Source: Martelella alba
GTDB taxonomy: Bacteria; Pseudomonadota; Alphaproteobacteria; Rhizobiales; Rhizobiaceae
Length of the DNA stretch: 64,000 nt
Direction of reading: 5' to 3'
Assembly (NCBI RefSeq): GCF_006516955.1
Contig: NZ_VHLG01000013.1
Coordinates: 62,001 to 126,000, forward strand
Under the pieces are notes generated by a model. It made no database searches and was not told the origin of the DNA. It worked only from the letters and a program-made list of their open reading frames with translations. Positions 1 through 8,417 of this stretch are shown here, piece by piece. How positions within the stretch are numbered: position 1 is the stretch's first letter; each line of letters opens with the position of its first letter. Position numbers and translations under genes: made by a program.

Positions 1-782
1 GTCTGGCGCTTGTCGCCGGCCTTTTGTTCCTCTCGCCGGTGCTCTACTCGATCTGGATGTCGTTCCAGACGTCAAACGCCTATTATACCGGGACCACGGA
101 CTTCACGATCGGCAATTATGCCGTCGCCATCGGCCAGTATAATTTCGCCCGCTACCTCATCAACAGCCTGATTGTCTCGGGTGCGGTGACCATTATCGGC
201 ACGGCCTTTGCCACCATGGCGGCCTATGCCTTTGCCCGTTACCGCTTTTTCGGCAGCAATATCCTGTTTGCGGCAACGGTGGCGACGCTGATGATCCCGA
301 GCCATATCAGCCTGATCCCGAATTATCTGACGCTCGCCAATGCCGGTCTGCTCGACAGCTATGCCGGCCTGATCCTGCCAGCGATCTCCAATGGCTTTGC
401 CGCATTCTTTCTGCGGCAATATATTCGCGGCATCCCCAAGGCGCTGGATGAGGCAGCCTATATGGATGGCGCGTCACCGCTGAAAGTGCTCTGGCGTGTG
501 ATCGTGCCGATCGCCCGCCCGGCTATCCTGTCCATGGGCCTCTATATCTTCATCACCGAGTGGAACAATTATATCTGGCCGCTGGTCGCCACCAGTCGCG
601 AGGACCTCTACACGCTGCAGGTCGGCCTTGCCCGGCTCTATCGCGTCAATCCCGGAGAGGGCCTGATCGACTGGCCATTGGTCATGGCCGCATCGACGAT
701 CTCCATGCTGCCGGTCATTGTCGGCTTCGTGCTTGTCGAACGCCATCTGGTGCGCGGCATCACCATGGGCGCGGTGAAATAA
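1..782 (+). CDS. ugpE: UgpE/MalG-type carbohydrate ABC transporter permease, 5' end outside window
   Basis: Inner-membrane permease half of a CUT1-family importer. The frame is already open at base 3, with a hydrophobic segment before the first possible TTG at 24, so the true start lies upstream. About six membrane helices are visible. The cytoplasmic EAA loop that docks on the ATPase is present (DEAAYMDGAS, roughly 135 residues into the visible part). The next genes are a glycerophosphodiester phosphodiesterase and a UgpC-type ATPase, which points to glycerol-3-phosphate or glycerophosphodiesters as substrate. That assignment is by context; the permease sequence alone would also fit another CUT1 sugar importer. 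Confidence 0.8.
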   Translation, partial: LALVAGLLFLSPVLYSIWMSFQTSNAYYTGTTDFTIGNYAVAIGQYNFARYLINSLIVSGAVTIIGTAFATMAAYAFARYRFFGSNILFAATVATLMIPSHISLIPNYLTLANAGLLDSYAGLILPAISNGFAAFFLRQYIRGIPKALDEAAYMDGASPLKVLWRVIVPIARPAILSMGLYIFITEWNNYIWPLVATSREDLYTLQVGLARLYRVNPGEGLIDWPLVMAASTISMLPVIVGFVLVERHLVRGITMGAVK

Positions 783-790
783 TCAAGAAC

Positions 791-1567
791 ATGACTGGAA
801 ACATAAACGTGACACGCATTGCATCTCACCGCGGCGGAACCCTGGAATTCGGCGACAGCACCTTTGCAGGTTTCACCGCGACCGCAGCCATGGCCGTTGA
901 GGAAGTCGAGTTTGACCTGCATCCGAGCGCCGACGGCCGGATCTTCGTCCACCATGACGCAACGCTTGACCGGACGACGGACACGGCGGGTGCCATCGCC
1001 GACATGCACGCATCGGCAATACGTGCAGCCATCGTCGATCACGCCGGAGCGGGTTTTCGCCATCCGCTTTATGTCGAGGAATTATGTGCCATCTTCAAGG
1101 ACAGCCCGGTCGCCTTCCGCTGCGAAATCAAGCCGGGCCAGCATGGCCGGCCCTATGCCAATTTCGTGACCAGGGTTGTCGACACGCTGGATGAAAACAA
1201 GCGGCTTGCCACAACAACTTTCTCTTCCTTCCTGCTTGATACAATGGGCGAGATCGCAGCTGTGACCGACCGGCCCGCGCTCTGGCTGGTCAGTCCTGCA
1301 GTTCTGGCGCAGCTTGGTGGACGCGGCGTCATCGATATTGCCCGATTGCGCGGCATTGGCGAGATCGGCGTTCACATCGACAGTGCCGATGCAACCCTGC
1401 AAAGGATGACAGAGGAGAACGGCCTCGCCTTTGGCTGCTGGGCCGCCCATACGCGCCAACAAATCGACAAGGCGCTTGATCTTGGGGTCAAGGTGTTCAC
1501 CACCGATCGCCCGACGCTCGCCATCAACATCCGCGATCAGCGCCGTGCAGAGGGAGCTTCGCTATGA
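791..1567 (+). CDS. ugpQ: Glycerophosphodiester phosphodiesterase (UgpQ-like)
   Basis: 258 residues. It hydrolyses glycerophosphodiesters to glycerol-3-phosphate and an alcohol, probably in the cytoplasm because no signal peptide is visible. The GDPD signature is at the N-terminus: HRGG near residue 13, then EFDLH and HHDATLDRTTD, which carry the catalytic His pair and metal-binding acids. I chose the ATG at 791, eight bases after the permease stop; the frame is open further upstream, but only through the permease coding sequence. The stop overlaps the next start (ATGA at 1564-1567), so it is translationally coupled to the ATPase. A GDPD between ugp permease and ATPase supports glycerophosphodiester use. 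Confidence 0.85.
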   Translation: MTGNINVTRIASHRGGTLEFGDSTFAGFTATAAMAVEEVEFDLHPSADGRIFVHHDATLDRTTDTAGAIADMHASAIRAAIVDHAGAGFRHPLYVEELCAIFKDSPVAFRCEIKPGQHGRPYANFVTRVVDTLDENKRLATTTFSSFLLDTMGEIAAVTDRPALWLVSPAVLAQLGGRGVIDIARLRGIGEIGVHIDSADATLQRMTEENGLAFGCWAAHTRQQIDKALDLGVKVFTTDRPTLAINIRDQRRAEGASL

Positions 1568-2613
1568 GCCGTATCACACTCAAAAACATCAAGAAATCCT
1601 ATGATCAGGGACCGACCGTGCTGCACGGTGTCTCGATGGATATCGAACCCGGCGAATTTATCGTCATTGTCGGCCCGTCCGGCTGCGGAAAGTCGACACT
1701 CCTGCGGCTGATTGCCGGGCTTGAGACCTGCCGGGACGGCGACATCCTGATCGATGGCAGGCTTTGCAATCATGTCGCGCCGCAGGATCGTGACATTGCG
1801 ATGATCTTCCAGAACTATGCCCTCTACCCGCATATGAGCGTGCGTGAAAACATCGCCTTCGGACTGGAACTGCGCGGCATGCCAAAAAAGGAGCGCAATG
1901 CCAGAGCGGCAGAGGTTGCCCGAACCTTGCAGCTGGATGCCTATCTCGACCGCAAGCCGGCGGCGCTTTCCGGCGGCCAGCGCCAGCGTGTTGCCATGGG
2001 CCGGGCGATTGCCCGGGAAACATCCACTTTTCTAATGGATGAACCGCTATCCAATCTCGATAATGCGCTCAGGATCGTCATGCGCCGCGAGATCAAGGAA
2101 CTGCACCGTTCGCTCGGCGCCACGATCATCTATGTGACACACGACCAGACGGAGGCGCTTTCACTTGCCGACAGGATCGCGGTGATGAAAGACGGTCATC
2201 TGCAGCAATTCGACACGCCGGAAGCGATCTATGACCGCCCGGCCAACCGGTTTGTCGCCTCTTTCATCGGCGCACCGGAAATGAATTTCCTGGACGACGG
2301 CGAACTGCCGGGAGCCGATATTCCAGCCGGGCTGACGGTCGGGTTACGTGCCGACGCGCTCACCATTATGGATGATCGGCCCGAGGGCACTGCCCTTCCC
2401 GCCCGCGTGACCTTAAGCGAAATGACCGGATCTGATGTGGTGCTCCATTGCGAGACGCCGGCCGGCCGGGTTACGCTGACCGCACATCGCAGCGCGCTTC
2501 CCGCAGATCCTGACAAGTGCTGGATCGCCTGTGATATGAAGGCTGCCTATTTCTTTGACCGGGAAACCGGCGAACGCCGCGAGATCGCAGCTGTTGAAAC
2601 GCATAACTGGTAG
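1564..2613 (+). CDS. ugpC: ABC transporter ATP-binding protein, UgpC/MalK type
   Basis: 349 residues, the usual length for this group. It energises the importer. Walker A GPSGCGKST is near residue 38, then Q-loop FQNYALYPHMSV, signature LSGGQRQRVAMGRA and Walker B FLMDEPLSNLD, followed by a C-terminal OB/TOBE-like regulatory domain (about 240-349). The start overlaps the phosphodiesterase stop by four bases. It is the last transporter gene of the operon, with the RpiR regulator starting four bases after its stop codon. Substrate (glycerol-3-phosphate or diester) is inferred from the adjacent GDPD gene. Confidence 0.85.
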   Translation: MSRITLKNIKKSYDQGPTVLHGVSMDIEPGEFIVIVGPSGCGKSTLLRLIAGLETCRDGDILIDGRLCNHVAPQDRDIAMIFQNYALYPHMSVRENIAFGLELRGMPKKERNARAAEVARTLQLDAYLDRKPAALSGGQRQRVAMGRAIARETSTFLMDEPLSNLDNALRIVMRREIKELHRSLGATIIYVTHDQTEALSLADRIAVMKDGHLQQFDTPEAIYDRPANRFVASFIGAPEMNFLDDGELPGADIPAGLTVGLRADALTIMDDRPEGTALPARVTLSEMTGSDVVLHCETPAGRVTLTAHRSALPADPDKCWIACDMKAAYFFDRETGERREIAAVETHNW

Positions 2614-2616
2614 AGC

Positions 2617-3501
2617 ATGGAACAGACAGACGATACGCCCCAGCATCTAAGCGATCTCATCGCGCTTAACGCCGAGCGGCTGACCGATGCCGATACGCGT
2701 CTTCTCGACGTGTTGATGCAGAACCCGCTGCGCGCGGCACTTGAAAACGGCAAGGAAGTCTCCAGCCGTGCGGGGCTGCATCCTTCCTCGGCCGTCAGGC
2801 TGGCGCGACGGCTCGGCTTTGACGGTTACCCGGAGTTCCGCACCTTTCTGCAGAACAGTCTTGCCAATGAGGGGGAGGATTTCACCAATGGCGCGGCGCG
2901 CGTGGCCGCCCGGCTGCTGCGCGCCGATGATGGCGAACTTGTCTCCTCCGTCATCGACAGCGAAATCGCTGCCCTACAAAATGCCCGCAAGGTCGTGACC
3001 GACGCCCAGATCCGGGCCTTTTCGCAAGCGCTGCGTGACTGCCGGCGGATCTTCATCGTCGGGACCGGGCATTTTGGCGCGCTCGCCCATCTCGTCAATC
3101 TGCGCCTCAACCGTTCCGGCTATGCGGCCATGGATTTAACGGCAACGCCGAACCTGATGCGCGAAACGCTGATGACAATGTCGGAGAAAGACGTGCTGTG
3201 GCTGTTTGCCTTCCGCAGCCCGCCATCGCTGATGCACGATATCCGTGCCGTTGCCGCCGATCGCGGTGCGACAGCACTTGCCATCACGGATCTGGCGGGC
3301 GGCCGGTTCACCCCCGCTCCGGAGCATCATATAACCGTGTCGCGCGGCACGCTCGGTCAGTCGCAGTCGCTCGTCGTGCCGATGACCATCGCCAACACCG
3401 TCATTCTGGATCTCGCCGCCATTGATGATGGCCGCTCCCTGAAAGCGATCGAACAGTTTGACCGGTTCCGCGAGCAGGGACCGCCATTTAGCTGGGCGTG
3501 A
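2617..3501 (+). CDS. MurR/RpiR family transcriptional regulator
   Basis: 294 residues. An N-terminal HTH of the RpiR type (about 20-95; 'SSRAGLHPSSAVRLARRLG' is the recognition region) is followed by a SIS phosphosugar-binding domain (about 125-270, starting with RRIFIVGTGHFGALAH). Such proteins sense phosphorylated metabolites. It follows the ugp-like ATPase directly on the same strand, so it probably regulates this operon in response to a glycerol- or sugar-phosphate. I found no operator, since the operon promoter lies outside the window. Confidence 0.85.
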   Translation: MEQTDDTPQHLSDLIALNAERLTDADTRLLDVLMQNPLRAALENGKEVSSRAGLHPSSAVRLARRLGFDGYPEFRTFLQNSLANEGEDFTNGAARVAARLLRADDGELVSSVIDSEIAALQNARKVVTDAQIRAFSQALRDCRRIFIVGTGHFGALAHLVNLRLNRSGYAAMDLTATPNLMRETLMTMSEKDVLWLFAFRSPPSLMHDIRAVAADRGATALAITDLAGGRFTPAPEHHITVSRGTLGQSQSLVVPMTIANTVILDLAAIDDGRSLKAIEQFDRFREQGPPFSWA

Positions 3502-3664
3502 CGGGAGCCAGAAGCCGAACCCGACTGTATCGACGTCTGCAACATCGCACGACGATTGAAGACGCCATGCGTCCTCCCCCCTTACGCATTCATCTGCAGA
3601 AAGTGGACGCCGGAGCCGGAAACCTTCTAGGTCACCCGCTCCCTCAAAGGCCGGGACCGAACAT

Positions 3665-4960
3665 CTAGTCTTCCCGGAATGCCATGTCGAAGTAATCGGT
3701 CAGGGGCTTTACCAGATAAGATACCGGACTGCGTTCATCTGTCTGCAGAAAAGCTTCCACCGGCATGCCAGTGATGATTCCGCGGTCTTTGGCCTGCTGC
3801 AGTGAGGTTTCATCGAGGTTGACCTCCACACGATAGTAATAGGCGCCGCTGCGTTGATCCGTCAGACTGTCGGCGGAGATGGTGCGGACCTGTCCATGGA
3901 ATTCAGGCGTTTTCCGGCTGTTGAAATTCGGAAATTTCACAATTGCTTCCTGCCCCGTGCGAACCCGATCTATCTCGGAGGGCGAAACATGCAATGCCAG
4001 AATGAACGGCTTGTTGGCTGGAGCGATGGCGGCGATTTCCTCACCGGGCTTTATCACACCACCAACGGTGAACACGGACATGTCGTAGACCGTACCGTCC
4101 ATGGGCGCACGTAGCGAGAGCCGGTCATATTCGGCGTCAACGACGGTACGTTTTTGAATGAGCTCTGCGAGTTCAGGTTGGGTTTCTGTATATTCGGTCT
4201 CGGCGTCCTTGCGCATATCAGACTGAACGCGCAGCAACTGCACGGCGTAGCTGGCAAGATTGCCGTTGGTCTCGGCAATATCGGTCTGGAGATCGGCAAT
4301 CTGTGCGTCAAGCGACGCGGTCTGCTGACGCAGGCCAGACACCGTGCTCGTCTGGGTCAGGCCTCGGTCCAGAAGACTTGTATAGCGGGCAAGTTCAGCT
4401 TCGTTGATCTCGCGGGACGTCTGAAGGGCGGCGATTTCGTCGCGACTGGCGGCGATCATGTCTCTGGCCTGATCTTCCTGCCTTTCAAGCTGCTGTTTCA
4501 TGAGCTCTGTTGATTCCGTCTGAACATCAAACAGGCGGCGCTCGGCTGCTAGCACGGCGTTGAGTTCAGGACTGCCGGCCGCCTCAGCTATCAGATCAGG
4601 ACGGAAGACCAGTTTGGTTTCGCCGAGCGCCTGCGTTGATGCGCGGTCGAGCTTTGCCTTGGCCTCGAAGATCTGCTGTTGCAGGATCTGCCGCTGCCCT
4701 GCAAGCGTGGTGTCATCCAGACGGATCAGCGTCTGGCCGGCTTTCACCGGCTCGCCGTCATGGACATCGATTTCGGCAATCACACCGCCGTCCTGATGCT
4801 GGATGACCTGCTTGCGGACTTGGACCTCGACTTGACCTGACGCAACCACGGCTCCGTCGATCTCGGTGGCAAATCCCCACAGGACCATGCCGCCAATGCC
4901 GAGAGCAAGTGCGGCATAGCCGGTTCTCAGAAAGTGTTTACATGACCATTTATCAGACAT
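3665..4960 (-). CDS. Type I secretion periplasmic adaptor, HlyD/PrtE family
   Basis: 431 residues. Membrane-fusion protein linking the inner-membrane ABC exporter to a TolC-like channel. One N-terminal membrane helix (about 10-32) is followed by a lipoyl half-motif ('VVASGQVEVQVRKQVIQHQD'), a long coiled coil (about 110-270) and a C-terminal beta region. I chose ATG at 4960, preceded by AGGAG; the longer upstream frame runs inside the ABC gene. Only one base separates it from the ABC stop, so the two form an operon. The RTX gene divergent from this pair is the obvious substrate. No TolC homologue is in the window. Confidence 0.88.
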   Translation of the reverse strand: MSDKWSCKHFLRTGYAALALGIGGMVLWGFATEIDGAVVASGQVEVQVRKQVIQHQDGGVIAEIDVHDGEPVKAGQTLIRLDDTTLAGQRQILQQQIFEAKAKLDRASTQALGETKLVFRPDLIAEAAGSPELNAVLAAERRLFDVQTESTELMKQQLERQEDQARDMIAASRDEIAALQTSREINEAELARYTSLLDRGLTQTSTVSGLRQQTASLDAQIADLQTDIAETNGNLASYAVQLLRVQSDMRKDAETEYTETQPELAELIQKRTVVDAEYDRLSLRAPMDGTVYDMSVFTVGGVIKPGEEIAAIAPANKPFILALHVSPSEIDRVRTGQEAIVKFPNFNSRKTPEFHGQVRTISADSLTDQRSGAYYYRVEVNLDETSLQQAKDRGIITGMPVEAFLQTDERSPVSYLVKPLTDYFDMAFRED

Positions 4961-4961
4961 C

Positions 4962-6683
4962 TCAATGTACTCCTGCGGTAAGGCGATAGGTTGACAATGC
5001 TGGCGCCGGGCGCTGCAGAACCACATCGCGGGGACCGAAAGCGCGTATCCTGCCTTTTTCCAGGAGCAGGACATTCTCGCATTCTGTAAGGGCTGATGGG
5101 CGGTGAGACATGAGGACGACAGCGCGGCCATCCGCCTTGGCTTCGGCAATGGCAGCGTTCAGAGCTGCCTGGCCTTCTTCGTCGAGGCTGGCATTCGGCT
5201 CGTCAAGAACGAGCAGCAGCGGATCACCATAGAGAGCGCGGGCCAGCCCGATCCGCTGCCGTTGACCGCCGGACAGAAGGCTGTCGCCTTCGCTCAGGAT
5301 CGTGTCATAGCCGCGCGGCAGGTCGAGGATCATCTGATGTGCTTCTGCTTTTCTGGCAGCTGCAACGATGGCCTCGGGATCGGCGTCTTCATCAAAACGG
5401 GCGATGTTTTGCGCGACCGTACCGGGAAACAGGATCACGCTCTGCGGAAGATAGCCGATATAACGGCCAAGCACATCGGGTCCATATTCGCGGATATCCG
5501 CACCGCCGAGGCGAATAACGCCGTTTGCAGTCGGCCACAGGCCGGTAACGGCGCGTGCCAGCGAAGACTTGCCTGACGCGCAGGGACCGATGACGGCCAA
5601 TGCCGTTCCCGGTTCAACTGCAAAGGTGATAGCCGAGAGAACCGGCCGCGGCTCGCCGGGCGGAACGATAACGGCGCCCTCGCAGCTCAGTCTGGCCTCC
5701 GGTTTCGGCAGGGCCATGCCGACTGTTTCCTCTCTGACTGAAGACAGCAGCACTGACAAGCTCGTCCAGCACTGGCCGGTACGCTGGACCAGTGGCCACT
5801 GGCCGATGACTTGCTCGATTGGCGCCAGGGCCCGCCCGAGCAAAATCGAGCAGGCAATCATCGCCCCGGCCTGGAAGTCGCCGGCAAGCACCAGAGCGGC
5901 GCCAAGCGCGAGAGCTGATGACTGCAATAGCTGGCGTGCCGCCCGGGAGGCAGCCGTCAGCCGGCCTGAAACATCGGAGGTCGCCAGAGCGGCTTGAAGT
6001 GCTGCGGTCCGGGCCTTCTTCCAGCGTGCGAGAAAGGTGCCGGTCATACCCAGTGCGCGCACGGTCTCGATCTGTTTTCGCGTCCGCTCCGTCTGGCTAT
6101 CTGCTTCAAGCCGCTGCCGGAAGGCTTCCTTGTTGCGGTGTGCCGTTAGCCACTGGTTGGCCAGTGCGAGAAGCGTGACGAGCAGCGCTGCGCCCACGCC
6201 CAGCATGCCGAGCCAGAAGTTGAACACAAACATGATCATCAGGAAAAAAGGCACCCATGGAAGATCACACAGGGCACCCGGCAACGGCGAGGCGAGGAAG
6301 GTCTGGATGGTGGCAAGACTGTTCAGCGCCTCTGCGGGTTTTTCACGTTCGGAGGGGATGAGTGAAAGCCGCAGGACAATACGAAAGACCCGGTCGTCCA
6401 ACCGATCCTGAAAACGGGTGCCGACACGGGCCAGAAGCCTGCCGCGCACACTGTCGAGCACGCCCATCAGGCCATAGAGCAGCACAATCAGCACATATAG
6501 CGCCAGAAGGGTTGCGCCGGAACGGCTTGGAATGACCCGATCATAGACCTGCAGCATGAAGACTGTACTTGTGAGCGCGAGAATGTTGACGACGGCGCTG
6601 AACAGCGCCACGCCGCCAAGCGCCTGCTTCGAGGCTGCCAAAGCTGTGAGAAGCTCGCGATTTTTTGTTTTACGTGATTTCAT
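4962..6683 (-). CDS. Type I secretion ABC exporter ATPase/permease, PrtD family
   Basis: 573 residues, typical of PrtD. Membrane domain about 25-300 with hydrophobic helices; nucleotide-binding domain about 325-555 with Walker A GPCASGKSS, signature LSGGQRQRIGLARA and Walker B LLVLDEPNASLD. It drives one-step export of C-terminal-signal proteins. I chose ATG 6683 (GAGG upstream) because the protein then begins with the usual PrtD-like N-terminus (MKSRKTKNRELL); the frame remains open to 6860, but those residues look non-coding. It is upstream of and coupled to the adaptor gene, and divergent from the RTX gene. Confidence 0.88.
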   Translation of the reverse strand: MKSRKTKNRELLTALAASKQALGGVALFSAVVNILALTSTVFMLQVYDRVIPSRSGATLLALYVLIVLLYGLMGVLDSVRGRLLARVGTRFQDRLDDRVFRIVLRLSLIPSEREKPAEALNSLATIQTFLASPLPGALCDLPWVPFFLMIMFVFNFWLGMLGVGAALLVTLLALANQWLTAHRNKEAFRQRLEADSQTERTRKQIETVRALGMTGTFLARWKKARTAALQAALATSDVSGRLTAASRAARQLLQSSALALGAALVLAGDFQAGAMIACSILLGRALAPIEQVIGQWPLVQRTGQCWTSLSVLLSSVREETVGMALPKPEARLSCEGAVIVPPGEPRPVLSAITFAVEPGTALAVIGPCASGKSSLARAVTGLWPTANGVIRLGGADIREYGPDVLGRYIGYLPQSVILFPGTVAQNIARFDEDADPEAIVAAARKAEAHQMILDLPRGYDTILSEGDSLLSGGQRQRIGLARALYGDPLLLVLDEPNASLDEEGQAALNAAIAEAKADGRAVVLMSHRPSALTECENVLLLEKGRIRAFGPRDVVLQRPAPALSTYRLTAGVH

Positions 6684-7973
6684 CGGAATGCCCTCGGTTT
6701 CGCGGGATTCCAGACGGTCAAAGCCTTGGGCTTGGAGATTTGCCTCGTTTCGATTGTGACGGGTGACAGTTGCCCCGGGGCCGGGCAGCCTATACGGCCA
6801 TCGCAAAAAAGGAAACGGCGGGTCAACGCCTGGAATCCCTGTCAAATGCAATTTCTTCACCCTGAATGGATCGGTGAATTATGTAATATATATTGCTATA
6901 AAAAGGCATAAATGTGTCATTTTATTCTATAACATAAATATATATTGATATTATTGATTTCCTTGGCGCTATTTCTTTAAATCCGGCCCTGGCTTTCCTG
7001 AAAGGCTCACGATTGGCGTGACAGGAGGTTCTGCCTTGGCCGAAATTTCCAACCCGCTTATGGCGCTTCGCGGCTTCAAGCCGCAAAAGGGTTGACCTCG
7101 CGACAGTGAAATGGCCATTTGAGGTTATACTTACCGTTTCCACGCTCCGCCTGGGCGTTGCGGCGGCGTCACGCAGCCTCTCCTTCGCGGGCTTTGGGTA
7201 ATGGCCGGTCGGCGTGGCAGTACGTCATTTATCTAACTGAAAATAAATAATTAAATCTATTTCAGAAGAATAATGGAACCACCGGGCTTGCCGTTATCTA
7301 CTTTAATTGAGCAATCGCGTTCGCTCTATATTCCGCAGAAAACTAAATTCAGATAATCGTCAATATAGTTGACTCTCTATCAAAAATGACCTATATGAGC
7401 TCTATCCAAGGGGCGCGAGACAGCTGTCTCAGCGGGGCTCCCAAGGAGGAAAACAGACTGATTGGCGTTGCCACATCAGGTCATCACAAACAAAAAAGTG
7501 CCTGTCTGGCGGACTGGAAAGCGCCGGGGTGAAATTGACTGTGCGCCGAGAAGAAAGGTTTGAAATGATTTTAAACCTGGACATACACATCTATACTTCC
7601 GGAAGGCTTCCCGGGTTCCGCGCTATTCTTGATCTCAGCGGATGCCGGGACCGAAGCTGCCGGTTGCATCAAGGATGAGCCGGCGCTCTGTCGCATCCGC
7701 CGTGAAAACAGCGGGAAAGCCCGTTTCAAACCAGCCCCTGACGAACTGACTGATACGGCCACCGCCATCCTGGCGCTTGTGGACGCATGATGTGCGGCCT
7801 GCCGCAGACCTGTCTGTGCAGCAGGGCCGCAAGGAGCAGCGGTCACCTCTCCACCCTGGCGGCTGCTTTAAGGAGCGGAACATGCCATGTCCTGAAGGGC
7901 CTGGCTATTCCGAGGGAGTGGATGTTGATACGCCATCGGCACGGAAAGCGTCGCGGATGGCAGGGAGGTTGAA
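6684..7973. other. Long non-coding gap between secretion and RTX genes
   Basis: About 1.3 kb without a convincing gene. It has AT-rich stretches (about 6880-6965 and 7225-7345) that stand out from the GC-rich surroundings and probably contain the divergent promoters. A perfect 14-bp palindrome GAGACAGCTGTCTC lies at 7417-7430, and a strong AAGGAGG at 7443-7449 is not followed by a convincing start. Short frames around 7564-7790 show no family I recognise and break quickly. Confidence 0.5.
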
Positions 7974-8417
7974 ATGACCAAAACAAAACCGTCACGCGAA
8001 TGGGACGACTTTCTGGCGCTGGAACGTCACGATGACGGCTGGCACGATGGCTCCATAGACGATGTGACCGATGATTTCATGCCCGCGCGCAGCGATCGCG
8101 ACGGGCGGGACTGGTTTGCACCTGGCCCCTACCATCTGCCATATGCCGATGCTGCCGATCCACAAACGGATGACACAGTAATCGGCGCCAGCGATATCGC
8201 CGGAACGGCACTAAGTTTTGCTGACGGTGGCACCGATCTGCCGCCAGTGACCACGCAATTCATGGCCACAGCGACCGGATCCGCTGCGACGGAAGCGACT
8301 TCAGACGAGCAAGAAGATGTTACAGCGAAGAGAATTACGTCTCCTTCCACCTTCCCTCTCGATTTCGAAGTCAATGACAGGACCGCATCTGAATTTGGAG
8401 TATCGAAGGTCATATGA
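7974..8417 (+). CDS. N-terminal segment of RTX protein, probably frameshifted
   Basis: 147 residues, acidic, with no recognised domain. The start is well supported: GGGAGG lies eight bases before the ATG. It ends at a TGA about 100 bases inside the overlapping frame of the RTX gene. Acidic composition continues smoothly from this frame to the RTX frame if reading shifts by +1 near 8400-8420, while the RTX frame upstream of that point is unusually arginine-rich and looks non-coding. I therefore read this as the true N-terminus of the RTX protein, separated by a frameshift. A separate small overlapping gene is the alternative. Confidence 0.6.
   Translation: MTKTKPSREWDDFLALERHDDGWHDGSIDDVTDDFMPARSDRDGRDWFAPGPYHLPYADAADPQTDDTVIGASDIAGTALSFADGGTDLPPVTTQFMATATGSAATEATSDEQEDVTAKRITSPSTFPLDFEVNDRTASEFGVSKVI

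Noticed and set aside
7564-7791. Short frames upstream of the RTX gene, one with AAAGG before ATG 7564
   Set aside because: The frame with the ribosome site stops after about 38 codons, and the longer open stretch in another frame has no start. No recognisable family; possibly gene debris, but unsupported.
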